Notes under the pieces: generated by a model | Databases searched by the model: none | The model's input: the letters and a program-made list of their open reading frames with translations, nothing else | Told to the model about the DNA's origin: nothing | Source: Vibrio penaeicida | GTDB lineage: Bacteria > Pseudomonadota > Gammaproteobacteria > Enterobacterales > Vibrionaceae | Assembly (NCBI RefSeq): GCF_030689305.1 | Contig: NZ_JAUYVM010000009.1 | Span: 124,001-188,000 of the forward strand | Length of the DNA stretch: 64,000 nt | Direction of reading: 5' to 3' | Position numbers and translations under genes: made by a program | Shown: positions 34,016 to 43,700 of the stretch, one piece after another | How positions within the stretch are numbered: position 1 is the stretch's first letter | How the letters are laid out: the number at the start of each line of letters is the position of its first letter

Positions 34016-35929
34016 ATGAAACACAAAATGAACTTACCTCTATTCGGCAAAGTGGCGGTTGCAGTTGCAGCGGCGGTATCAATGTCGGCTTACGCAGAAA
34101 CTTACAACGAAGCACCAGCACTTGCAGAACTGGTTAAGCAAGGAAAACTACCAACGGTGGAGGAGCGTCTTCCAACCGAGCCGCTCGTCGTCACACCATT
34201 TGAATCCGTGGGCAAGTACGGCGGAACGTTGAACTTGGTGGGTAAAGTGGTAGATAACGGGCACCGTATTCGCACCATTGCCTACGATAACCTATTCAAT
34301 TTTGATGTAACGTATTCGAAAGTTGTGCCTAACTTGGCGACTGGCTTTACATCGAATAAAGAAAACACCGAATTTACCATTACGCTGCGCAAAGGGGTGA
34401 AATGGTCGGATGGTCATCCTTTCACAGCCGATGACGTTGCGTTTTACATCAACGACGTATTGGGTGATGAAAAACATGCAGGTAACCGCCCGTTAATTTT
34501 CCCATCGTTTGACTCAGCAAGCGCAGAAGTCCTTAATCCTCATACTGTGAAAATTAAGCTGAAGCAGCCAAATGGTATGTTTATTCGCCACCTTGCAACA
34601 GTGGACAGTGAAAGCTTTACCGCGTATCCCAAGCATTACTGTTCCAAGTTTATGCCAGCGTTTAACGACAAAGCGAAAGCAAACGCCAAAACAGCAGGCT
34701 TTGATTCTTGGCGACAATTCTCAAACACAAAATGTAATGCGCATTACTTTATTGAGCACTACAACAACGTAGACCGCCCAGTACTGACCGCGTGGAAAGT
34801 AAAATCAGCGCCAGGCCCTAACGCAAGCTTCGCCGAATATGTGCGCAACCCGTATTACTGGCAAGTGGATACGGAAGGTAACCAGCTGCCTTACCTAGAC
34901 AGCGTACGTTGGCGTTACAGTGAGGACTTGGAAGAAATGGTTCTGCGTGCTGCCAATGGCGAAGCGGATTACCAATACCGCCACATTGGCACTCCTACGC
35001 ACCGACCTCTTCTTATCGATAATGAAAAGAAAAGTGGTTACACCTATGAATTCCGCCCGAGCACGTTGAGTTCAGAAATGGTGATAGCGCTAAACCAAAC
35101 GGTCAAAGACCCGACAAAGCGCGCTCTGTTTGCAAACAAAGACTTCCGTGTGGCGCTTTCTCACGCCATTGATCGCGATGAAATCAGTGAAACGGTTTAT
35201 TCGGGTGCAGTCGGTCCGTACCAAGCGGCACCTTTGGAAATGTCGCCTTTCTATGATGAAGAAATGGCGTATCAATACACCGAATTCGATCAGAAAAAAG
35301 CCAATGGCATTTTAGACTCTCTGGGATTAACTCAGCGAGACAAAGAAGGCTATCGCTTGATGGAAAACGGGAAACGTCTGCGTATTGAAGCGGTATCGAA
35401 AGTCAGTGACAAAGGTGTGCTTGCGGATTCACTCGAATTAGTGAAAAACCAGTGGAAAGACGTGGGTGTGTTCTTAGATATCCGTGTGATGGAGATTAAC
35501 CACGTCATCAACCTGCGCCTAACAAACGACTACGATATGATCCCAATTATCGGTGACGGCGGTGTAGGTGTGTTGGATGAAGCGCGCCATTACCTTCCAT
35601 TTAGCCCTGAGTCGACATGGGGTTTGGGCTACTACAATTGGGCGAAAGGTCGTGACAATGCGGTTGAACCACCAGCGCATGTGAAAAAGCAGGTCGCTCT
35701 GTGGAAGCAACTTGAGAAAACATCGTCACAAGACGAGCAAGTTGCCTTGATGCGCCAAATTATGGAAATCGCCAAAGAGAACTTCTATGTGATTGGTACT
35801 GTGGAATCTCTTCCTGTTGGTGTAGTGGTTAATAACAAGTTAAGAAATGTGCCAGAAAATATGCCTCAATCTTGGACATTCCCAACTCCAGGCCCGATGC
35901 GTATGAGCCAATTATGGAAAGCGCAATAA
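34016..35929 (+). CDS. Periplasmic solute-binding protein, SBP family 5
   Basis: A 637-residue extracytoplasmic binding protein of the peptide/oligosaccharide ABC family. The signal peptide is MKHKMNLPLFGKVAVAVAAAVSMSAYA (cleavage about residue 27). Typical SBP_bac_5 landmarks follow: LNLVGKV, VPNLATGFTSNKENTEFTITLRKGVKWSDGHPFTADDVAFYI, and NKDFRVALSHAIDRDEI. There is no lipobox. The AGGGAG site precedes the ATG. The family includes binding proteins for peptides, nickel and chito- or plant oligosaccharides, so the ligand is open; the sulfatase and DUF2264 neighbours suggest a sulfated oligosaccharide. No permease or ATPase genes lie beside it, so the rest of the transporter must be elsewhere. 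Confidence 0.88.
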   Translation: MKHKMNLPLFGKVAVAVAAAVSMSAYAETYNEAPALAELVKQGKLPTVEERLPTEPLVVTPFESVGKYGGTLNLVGKVVDNGHRIRTIAYDNLFNFDVTYSKVVPNLATGFTSNKENTEFTITLRKGVKWSDGHPFTADDVAFYINDVLGDEKHAGNRPLIFPSFDSASAEVLNPHTVKIKLKQPNGMFIRHLATVDSESFTAYPKHYCSKFMPAFNDKAKANAKTAGFDSWRQFSNTKCNAHYFIEHYNNVDRPVLTAWKVKSAPGPNASFAEYVRNPYYWQVDTEGNQLPYLDSVRWRYSEDLEEMVLRAANGEADYQYRHIGTPTHRPLLIDNEKKSGYTYEFRPSTLSSEMVIALNQTVKDPTKRALFANKDFRVALSHAIDRDEISETVYSGAVGPYQAAPLEMSPFYDEEMAYQYTEFDQKKANGILDSLGLTQRDKEGYRLMENGKRLRIEAVSKVSDKGVLADSLELVKNQWKDVGVFLDIRVMEINHVINLRLTNDYDMIPIIGDGGVGVLDEARHYLPFSPESTWGLGYYNWAKGRDNAVEPPAHVKKQVALWKQLEKTSSQDEQVALMRQIMEIAKENFYVIGTVESLPVGVVVNNKLRNVPENMPQSWTFPTPGPMRMSQLWKAQ

Positions 35930-35960
35930 CACGGCTCTAAGTTTTAAAGACGTTAAAAAT

Positions 35961-35990
35961 AAAGCAGAGCCTTTGGCTCTGCTTTTGTTT
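35961..35990 (+). terminator. Terminator after the solute-binding protein gene
   Basis: An 11-bp stem AAAGCAGAGCC (35961-35971) and GGCTCTGCTTT (35975-35985) with loop TTT, then TGTTTTT. It begins about 30 bases after the stop. Confidence 0.85.
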
Positions 35991-36387
35991 TTATGTTTGA
36001 AACGGCCCCTAGAAAGGTATTTTAACCGTACGTCGAACTTCCATAATTTAGATCCTCGTTCCACTGAGTGTTTTGAAAATAACAGGACTTTTTCTGTATT
36101 AAATTTGAGCGAATTTATATGCGTTTGAGTGAATTTGAAAAATGACTCATGATTCGTCAAATCCCAATATATTGTGTCTATTAAGTAATTTAAGCTTTCT
36201 ATATAGTATTTTTGAGTAATCTGTTTGTAGCTCGATTTGTTTCCTTAATAGCTCACTCAAATGTCCGAAATATGTCATTATCAAACCTGGATCAATTTAT
36301 TGACAGTTAGAAACTGTTTATGGTTGAGTGAGAATTGTTAATCCTACAGAATGCCGCTGGGTACACAGTAATTCTTCAGGGATAATG
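35991..36387. other. Intergenic region upstream of the GGDEF protein
   Basis: About 400 AT-rich bases with no supported gene. It contains the ACAGTT-AGA-AACTGT dyad at 36303-36317, which may be an operator for the downstream gene. Confidence 0.45.
36303..36317. promoter_or_regulatory. 15-bp dyad upstream of the diguanylate cyclase gene
   Basis: ACAGTT and AACTGT are separated by AGA. It lies about 70 bases before the likely start codon, a reasonable operator position. No regulator can be named. Confidence 0.3.
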
Positions 36388-37428
36388 ATGGTACAGATGG
36401 ATGCGGGCATCGAGTGGCTGAACCGATCACAGTCATTTCGAAGCAATATGTTAAAAGGGGTGTCCCTCATAACCCTCGTTGCTGGTCTTCTCTATGGATT
36501 TCTGAACCTATTCGTATTTGAGCAAAAGTGGCTAGGCGCTGTTGAACTGTTTTTTGCTATCTACTCTGCTTACCTTTTCTGCTATTCAACAACTCAAAAG
36601 TACCTTCTTCTTCAATCTTCCGTTTACGTATCTTCACTTTTTCTCATTGTTTTCATGGGAATTTTTGTCACAAATACTCAAAGTTCGTTGTTTGTCTGGT
36701 TATTTCTATGTCCGATAGTGGGTTACTTGTTACTCGGGAAGTCGGTGGGGTTAAAAATCAATCTTGTCTTTGTGCCTATAGGTGCTGCGCTGTATTACTG
36801 GAAGTCGGTTGTGCCTGAAGCAGGATTGCTCTCGCATTCGCTAATTAATGTATTGGCTTGCTTAGGGGCTATTTGGGGAATGGCGCATGTTTACGAGTAC
36901 AATCGAGAAAAAACCGAAGAACAACTGACGTCACTCGCCTTGCTTGATCCGCTCACAAAAATAGACAATCGCCTGAGTTTGGCATTCAGTTTTGAAAAAA
37001 TGGTCACTATGCATCGACGCAAATCAGATTTATTTAGCATGCTGGTGGTAGATTTGGATTTCTTCAAAGCCATCAATGACCAATATGGACATGATGTAGG
37101 CGACGAAGTACTTAGGCAAGTCGCTAAACTTGTTAAAGATTCGGTTCGAAGGTCGGATACGGTTTATCGAGTAGGAGGAGAAGAGTTTTGCGTTCTCTTA
37201 CCTTACACAGAAAGGAAAGTGGCTTGTGCCGTAGCGGAACATATACGCAAGGTACTTTGCCGTAATACATTCCGTGTTGAAGATAAGCGAGTGAACATCT
37301 CCGCCAGTATTGGTGTTTCTGTGTATGGCGAAGATGGCGCTCAGTTAGATGACATGTTCAAAGTGGCAGATGATCACCTTTACCATGCGAAAGGTTCCGG
37401 TAGAAACCAAGTTGTTTACGGCGTCTGA
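36388..37428 (+). CDS. Membrane diguanylate cyclase (GGDEF)
   Basis: A 346-residue inner-membrane enzyme that should make cyclic di-GMP. I start at ATG 36388, six bases after AGGG; GTG 36328 and ATG 36385 are alternatives. The first 170 residues hold about six hydrophobic spans (LKGVSLITLVAGLLYGFLNLF through SLINVLACLGAIWGMA) without a recognised sensor domain. The GGDEF domain begins at LLDPLTKIDNR and carries VVDLDFFKAINDQYGHDVGDEVL and the signature GGEEF at 263-267. The inhibitory I-site RxxD is present (Arg254, Asp257), so product feedback is likely. It is convergent with the next gene, overlapping it by 13 bases. Confidence 0.9.
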   Translation: MVQMDAGIEWLNRSQSFRSNMLKGVSLITLVAGLLYGFLNLFVFEQKWLGAVELFFAIYSAYLFCYSTTQKYLLLQSSVYVSSLFLIVFMGIFVTNTQSSLFVWLFLCPIVGYLLLGKSVGLKINLVFVPIGAALYYWKSVVPEAGLLSHSLINVLACLGAIWGMAHVYEYNREKTEEQLTSLALLDPLTKIDNRLSLAFSFEKMVTMHRRKSDLFSMLVVDLDFFKAINDQYGHDVGDEVLRQVAKLVKDSVRRSDTVYRVGGEEFCVLLPYTERKVACAVAEHIRKVLCRNTFRVEDKRVNISASIGVSVYGEDGAQLDDMFKVADDHLYHAKGSGRNQVVYGV

Positions 37429-37937
37429 TTTTCGAGTTTATTTTGAACCAAAATATTCTTAATACGCGCTTTTATTGATGGCGCTTCTTTTCTAAGAGCG
37501 ATCTTAAAGAGCCTTTTCACATCCACCAAATACTCGGGGTACTGCTGGCTTAACACAAACAGCGCATTGTAAGCCCAAGCTCGAAGAAATTTGTTTCTAT
37601 CTCCAAGGCAATGACGAACAAACGATTCCACATTTGGCTTATTTTGTTCAGAAATGGGCATGTAAGGCATGACTTGAAGAAGGTGGAGGCGTGCTTCCCA
37701 GCCCTCTATACTGTTCAACTTGCCATAAATGGTGTCTATTTCTGAGTCGATAAGCTGCTCTTCTTGCTCAAAGTGGCACTTAAGCAGCCAAGTCGATCCA
37801 GACGCGAACTCTTCTTCATCCATTAACTCTATGATTTGAGAGATAAAGTAAGGTTCAAAATGGTGCTCCTGATAAATCAGGGAAATGGCGTCGGTGTCCT
37901 TGCCATCCCATTGTTCGAGCTCTGTCTTCAATTCCAC
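37416..37937 (-). CDS. Small all-helical protein, HEAT-like, unknown function
   Basis: A 173-residue cytoplasmic protein that I cannot name. It begins with GTG at 37937 after AAGGGCACC. It looks wholly alpha-helical, and the second half (WEARLHLLQVMPYM, VRHCLGDRNKFLRAWAYNALFVLSQQYPEYLVDVKRLFKIAL) has the spacing and hydrophobic pattern of HEAT-like repeats, as used for protein-protein contacts. There is no membrane segment or signal peptide. Its end overlaps the end of the GGDEF gene by 13 bases on the opposite strand. It appears to be a single-gene unit. Confidence 0.72.
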   Translation of the reverse strand: MELKTELEQWDGKDTDAISLIYQEHHFEPYFISQIIELMDEEEFASGSTWLLKCHFEQEEQLIDSEIDTIYGKLNSIEGWEARLHLLQVMPYMPISEQNKPNVESFVRHCLGDRNKFLRAWAYNALFVLSQQYPEYLVDVKRLFKIALRKEAPSIKARIKNILVQNKLENQTP

Positions 37938-38123
37938 TATGGTGCCCTTAGTTTCCGCATTTCCTCAATTGAGCATAAGTCATTCGGCAAAGTTTTCCAT
38001 TCGATTTGCTTAAGATTTAATCGAATCTGTTTGTTTTCGCCAAAGCTCAACGAAAAGGAATGCCATCCCATCGCTTTATCCTTCAGTTTTAGTTTTTATT
38101 GAGTCTCTGTTTGTAAAGGAAAA

Positions 38124-38160
38124 CTACTCAAGCCAAGTTATTAGCAACTGGCTTGAGTAG
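38124..38160. terminator. Terminator downstream of the ABC-F gene
   Basis: A 12-bp perfect stem CTACTCAAGCCA (38124-38135) and TGGCTTGAGTAG (38149-38160), loop of 13 bases, then TTTTCC when read on the minus strand. It lies 8 bases past the ABC-F stop. Confidence 0.75.
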
Positions 38161-38167
38161 CCTTATT

Positions 38168-39796
38168 TTAAATAGTTAAAGTGGATTCAATACCGCTTTC
38201 TCGTGCGAAGTATGAATCGTGTGTGACCAAAACAAACCCTGCAGAATAGTCACGTAGAGTGTTCGCGAATATTCTTTTGCTGTTAAGGTCGAGATGGTTA
38301 TCAGGTTCATCTAACAGCAGTAAGCATGGTTCTGCTTGATGACTGGCAATAAGCAGTGCCAATTCCATTTTTTCTCCTCCACTGAGTTGGTGGCTAATTC
38401 TGAACACAGAGTCGCGTTTGAAGCCAATGGCAGCCAGCAGATTTCGAATTTCACCGTGCGTTAAGTGGGGCAGGTGAGTGCTAACGAGATCCAGTAAAGG
38501 TAGGGCTTCGCCTAGCAATGAAAAGTGTTGATCAACATATAGGCTTTTCTTAGCGCTGTACTGACCAGCGGTGAACGTGAGCTCGTCAAAAATGCACTTA
38601 AGCAGCGTGGATTTCCCTTTGCCATTGTCGCCATCAATTCTCCATTTATCCCCTAAGAATACTTCCCAATTGATGGGTTCCGCAGCGCCATAAGGCAGGG
38701 CACATTGTTGAAGGTGTAATAGCCTTTGATTCTTTTGTCGGTGTGATTCAAAGGATAGGGTGAGTGCATGGGAATTCGACTGCTTTGATTGAAGTTGTTG
38801 CTTTAACTCACTCAATTCTGATTGGCGTTGTCGGTGCATTTCCCGCTTTGCAGCATTCGTTTTTTGTGCACTATTTTTTGCAGCATCGAGAATCATCTTA
38901 TCTTGGCTGCCAGATTTTCGTAGCTTGTTGCCTTGCGCAGCGCGTTTTTGCGCCTTCTCATGATCCGACTGCGCTTTTTTAGCTGCTAACTTTTGCTGCT
39001 TTTCGGTTTCTTCCAGCTTTCGAGCAATTGAGGCTTGCTCTCTATCTCGAATTTGAGCATAAGCATCGTAGTTGCCACTACAAAATTGTATCCCTAATGA
39101 AGACAACTCGAAAATACCGTCAACCGTATTCAGTAATTCTCGGTCGTGGCTAACAATGAGCGCTCTACCTTGAAATTGAGCCAATTGATCGCAGAGCCAA
39201 CGTTTTCCATTGTTATCAAGGTGGTTGCTTGGTTCATCCAAAATAAGAATATCCGGGTTCTCAAGGAACAAGACCCACAATCTTAGCCGCGTGAGTTCTC
39301 CGCCGCTTAGGGTTTGAACGCTGCTATATGGATCGGGGGGCAACCTAAGTTCGGTCAACTCTTTTGAAAGCTCATTTCTCAAGTCCCACCGGTCGTTAAC
39401 GAGATCAAAATCGGTTTGCTTAACGCTTCCTTTTTCTATTCGTTCAAGCGCAAGAAGCGCAGATTCCAAACCTAAGTACTGAGCAATGGACTGGTCTATT
39501 GTGTTCGAATCGTGTTGTTGATCTAACCAACCGACTCGCCCTTGTATTTCGATGTTTCCCAATGTAGGGGCGTTTCGTTTTAACAGCAAGGAACACAGCA
39601 GGCTCTTGCCGCTACCATTGTCGCCGACTAAACCGTATACGCCTTGCGCGACAGAGAACTGAAGCGATTTAAACTGCCATTCACCATCTGGGTGTTGGTA
39701 AGAGAGGCGATTAGCTCTTAAATAAGTGCTGTTTTGATAGTTATTGTTTTTAAAAGAATTGTTTTTAAAAGAATTATTTTGATGAAATGTGATCAT
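38168..39796 (-). CDS. ABC-F family ATPase
   Basis: A 542-residue soluble protein with two ABC cassettes and no membrane segment, the layout of ABC-F translation factors. Cassette 1 has Walker A GDNGSGKS (58-65), the signature LSGGE and ILDEPSNHLD. Cassette 2 has GDNGKGKSTLL, LSGGE and LLDEPDNHLD. Between them lies a long basic, coiled linker rich in Lys, Gln and Ala (about 250-350), which in the family reaches the ribosome. Members act as translation factors or antibiotic-protection proteins; which applies here is not clear. The N-terminus has an odd repeat, NNSFKNNSFKNN. GGAGTC precedes the ATG. Confidence 0.88.
   Translation of the reverse strand: MITFHQNNSFKNNSFKNNNYQNSTYLRANRLSYQHPDGEWQFKSLQFSVAQGVYGLVGDNGSGKSLLCSLLLKRNAPTLGNIEIQGRVGWLDQQHDSNTIDQSIAQYLGLESALLALERIEKGSVKQTDFDLVNDRWDLRNELSKELTELRLPPDPYSSVQTLSGGELTRLRLWVLFLENPDILILDEPSNHLDNNGKRWLCDQLAQFQGRALIVSHDRELLNTVDGIFELSSLGIQFCSGNYDAYAQIRDREQASIARKLEETEKQQKLAAKKAQSDHEKAQKRAAQGNKLRKSGSQDKMILDAAKNSAQKTNAAKREMHRQRQSELSELKQQLQSKQSNSHALTLSFESHRQKNQRLLHLQQCALPYGAAEPINWEVFLGDKWRIDGDNGKGKSTLLKCIFDELTFTAGQYSAKKSLYVDQHFSLLGEALPLLDLVSTHLPHLTHGEIRNLLAAIGFKRDSVFRISHQLSGGEKMELALLIASHQAEPCLLLLDEPDNHLDLNSKRIFANTLRDYSAGFVLVTHDSYFARESGIESTLTI
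39746..39775. repeat. Tandem 15-bp repeat inside the ABC-F start region
   Basis: Two exact copies of GTTTTTAAAAGAATT (39746-39760 and 39761-39775). On the coding strand they encode the repeated NNSFK in the disordered N-terminus. The 15-base unit keeps the frame. Confidence 0.85.
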
Positions 39797-40195
39797 AAAG
39801 ACTCCGACATAGTCAGGGTCTGAGGCGTGAGAAATCTGAATTCATTAGATCGCGAGAAGCGATACGCAAAAGGCAATATGCAAAAAGCGATTAAAGCAAG
39901 TTTTGACGAAGACACGCCTACTAACCCTGTATTCCAAAATTAAGGTGTTGAATTGGACATAAGGGATTAGTTGTTCATTTAGGCGTATTCTCCTACAGAA
40001 GTGATGGCGAGATTCTATACGTACTTTCATTCAAGATGCAATATCGTTTTTACTTTTTATGAGCTCGATCGAGTATGCTTGGCTGGCTTCTTTTCAGCTT
40101 ATTCGCTCACGTTTTTCCTACGCTGTCACATCACACTGGTCAAAATAGTCGTATAGTTTTTAATAACTGATTGAAAAATATACAGGGTGAATGTT
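39797..40195. other. Divergent region between ABC-F and SnoaL-like genes
   Basis: About 400 bases without a supported gene. It should hold promoters for both flanking genes. A 10-bp palindrome CTCGATCGAG lies at 40064-40073. I looked for a leader peptide and attenuator upstream of the ABC-F gene and found none that is convincing. Confidence 0.45.
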
Positions 40196-40522
40196 GTGGA
40201 TGAAAATATCAAAAACGCGTGTATCGCTTTTTCTTGCGGAGATGTGAATGAGATTATCCCGTTCTTAAACGAGAAAACTCGCTGGACGAATGTAGGCAAG
40301 GAAGACATAGTTGGAACGGATAATATCCGCTCGATTTGTTTTCAGATGGAATCAGAACCGGTGTCTTTAAATGTGTCTCAAGCGCTTGAAGCTACGGATC
40401 ATCTGGTTGTTCAGGGGCACGGTGACGCACAGCAAACTTTTTATTTCTGTGACATTTTCCAAATAGAGTCTGGCTCTATTAAACAGATAACTTCTTATCT
40501 TGTTGCTGGTCAGAAAGAGTAG
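40196..40522 (+). CDS. SnoaL/NTF2-like small protein
   Basis: A 108-residue cytoplasmic protein with the look of the NTF2-like SnoaL fold: FSCGDVNEIIPFLNEKTRWTNVGKEDIVGTDNIRS, then beta strands VSLNVSQALEATDHLVVQGHGDA and TFYFCDIFQIESGSIKQITSYLV. Members are small ketosteroid-isomerase-like enzymes or binding proteins; no substrate can be told. The GTG at 40196 lies six bases after AGGGTG; a GTG at 40187 in the same frame is the alternative. It seems to be a single-gene unit. Confidence 0.72.
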   Translation: MDENIKNACIAFSCGDVNEIIPFLNEKTRWTNVGKEDIVGTDNIRSICFQMESEPVSLNVSQALEATDHLVVQGHGDAQQTFYFCDIFQIESGSIKQITSYLVAGQKE

Positions 40523-40730
40523 CGACGTTTTAGGATGGGATTGTTTGTGGATGAGAAAGTTTGTGGATACAGCCTCCTACACACTGAGATTAAATGTGAG
40601 CTAGATTATAAAATGATCAGTTAGGAGGTTTTTTTTAGCAAAGTATTAAAAATGAAGCAATTAAAGGTGAAGCTTTGTACTAAAGTTTGAACGGGAAAGG
40701 TTTTTTGTTCAACCTGCTTTGGGCTTATAA

Positions 40731-43700
40731 ATGAAACTTTTAAGATTTGCTCTAATTCTGATGTTGGTTTTAGTAGGAGCGAGTGCAAAAGCGCTTGAGC
40801 TTGAGTACGGTCGTTACAACGTGAACGCCTACGCGCACCCAGACTGTATCGATACGGTTTGCCAAGTAAATTTCGAAAAAACGTATGACACTGTTCCTCT
40901 CGTATTCTTCATGAGTACGATTTCATTTCTCAACGAGCAAGATTCCCCTTCTGCAATAAAGGTTCTGGAAGTAACGAAAACTTACGTTAAGTTCAAACAG
41001 AAAATTGCGCCCGCATATCGTGCACCCGCAGGTATGGAAGATGTACCGATGAAGGTGATCGATTACGTCGTAATGGAGAAGGGTGTTCATGACTTTAATG
41101 GCGTGAAGATCATTGTTGACGAAGTTTCGACTCAAAAATACATGTATCGATTGAGCACCCATAGCAGTGGAAACGGCAATAGGAACAAAAAGGAACGGAT
41201 TTATTTCAATAGCTACAATGGACAAGGCTTTACTTCATTTAGTGGCACTCCCGGAATCATTCACCAAGTACAAAGCATAAATAACGGTGAGAATTTTTGG
41301 TTAACATCATCCGTAACTGCTGTTAACACGTCTTATATGGATATCTCGCTAGAACGACATGAGATTGATGGATACAAATCAAAAAACTCTCGGCAATTCC
41401 CTACGCAACAAGAACGAATCGGGTTTATTGCAGCGTATGGCAGTGGTGAACGAGACGACATTAAATTTGCAGTTAAAAACCAAATAACGATTAACTCGTA
41501 CGATACGGGGAACCCTGTTTCTACGGGGTGTGAAACCTACGCCGATTACGATGAGAATTACGACGTTGTGCCCATTATCGTGGCGTCAAAAAATACTCGC
41601 TATGGCAATAATGGTGGTTGGTTACGCCGGTGTCGTTTGGAAACGGGCAAATCCAGTTTTATGGTGGAAGAAGATCAAGACACCGATGCAGAACGTAAGC
41701 ATATCGTAGAGCGATTGGGCTACATCATTTTTGAGGTACCGTTCGATGTGGAGCAATGTACTCAGTTTACGGGTCCTGCTCAAACTTGGGATACGTCCGG
41801 TAGTATTGAAATTAAAGGCAGCGCCAAAATATCTGGTGCGGTTAGCGGTACTCAACTTGGTTATTTTGATGTAGAAGCCCATACCAATAACAGCTGTACG
41901 GTTGGGAATTGTGTCGCTGACAACAGCCTTTTGGTCCCCATGTTCAATTTTGCGAGTTTTACTCCGGGGGCTACTGATATTAGCTTTAATACGGGTACTC
42001 ACACAGTGTCTCCGGGGCAATACGACGAAATTAACATTTTCGGGGATGCTGTAGTCACGTTCACCGCGGGGGACTACTTTGCCGATGAAGTGAATATTTA
42101 CGGTGATGCAGAAATTAAGGTCAGTGGGCAGGTTTACATCCACAGTAATGGGACTGAAATAAAAGGCTCAGGTAAGGTTAATTTAACTGGGGTCCCAAAT
42201 GATGTTTACTTTGTCGTGCATGGAAGCAATGCTGAGTTCTCAATAAAAGGGGCCGCTCGAGCAATTGCGTTCGTGCTCTCAGAAGACAACATCGAGTTAG
42301 ATGAAAGCGGTATTTTAACGGGTGCTATCGCATCTTTGACCGCTGAAGTGAAGGGCGATGCAAGATTGAACGGGGACATTTCTAGCTGTAATCAACCAGT
42401 TTATCAACTGCAAATTACACCATCTTCTGCCACTGAATTGATCGATCACTCTATTCCTATCACGTTTAATATTATTAATAGTGCAGGTAATGTAGATACT
42501 GACTACATCGGCAACTTAAATATTACACCATCTGGTAATGCAAACACTTGTTGGAAATCGACAGCAAACATTAGCGCAGATTGTATCAATGACACGAGTA
42601 CCATGCAGATTCAAGCGGGTACAGCGACGTATTATTTGTACAGTAGTGTTGTAGTGGAAGTTGCGACCATAACGGCTTACGTTGTGGGCTCTCCGTCTAT
42701 TAATGCTTCGGCAGGTCCTTACACATTCAGTAATTCTGGTTTCATCTTTGAGCCATCTCCATTCAAAATCATCGCGGGTAAACAAACCGACGTTACTATA
42801 AAAGCAACGCGAGAAACCGCGAGTGGAACAGAAGTAATGGATGACTACGATGGAACCAAAACACTGGCGATCACATTAACCTCTTATATCATCCCAAGTA
42901 CTGGAACAATTCAGCCTTCGTTGGTGAACAGTAACGTCACGTTTGTGGATGGAGTCGGCACACTGAGTTTGCAATATAACGATGCGGGTCAAATCAACGT
43001 AACAGTCAGGGATAATGCGAATGATATTGAAGGTGTCATGGTTGTGGAGGCTCGGCCGGACAAACTAGCTCTGTGTGATTTTTCAGTTCAAAACACAGTA
43101 AAAGCGCACAATGGTACATCGTCTGGCGGGCCTGCTTTTGCAAGAGCTGGAGAAACCTTCACTGTACGAATTAAACCCATTACTTATAACACTTCTGAAA
43201 GTAATCAATGTAACCGAGCGACCACGCCTAACTTTTATTCTACCACTGGTCATTTCGCTTTAGCCGAGCTCAACTACACGCTTCATTCTCCAAGTGGGGG
43301 GAGTTCTGGTACTTTGACGCAGGAAGGCAATAGTTATACACCGAACAATATTTACAATTTCACGACAACATCATTAGCCGCGAGTGGCATTGTGGCATCC
43401 ATGAATTGGAACGAAGTAGGCAGCATTAACTTAACGGTGTCTAACAGTGATTATGATTATGGTGAGAGTAGTGGAATTGATAGCGATACTGCCACGATAG
43501 GGCGCTTCTACCCATATCAATTTGAACTGACAAATAACTACACTCAGGAAGGGCAGGCAGTCAGTTTTACCTACATGGAGCAAAACTTTAAATCTAACTT
43601 CACTGCAACAGCGCAAAGTGTCGACAAGGAAAACACTATCACGACAACAACTAACTACGGAAGCTTTGCCGCATCACTGTTAATGCATTTGAATTTAGTC

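Noticed and set aside
39845..40030. A 61-codon minus-strand frame upstream of the ABC-F gene, considered as a regulatory leader peptide
   Set aside because: It has no ribosome-site-like sequence, no clear antiterminator/terminator pair, and a composition like chance reading of AT-rich DNA.
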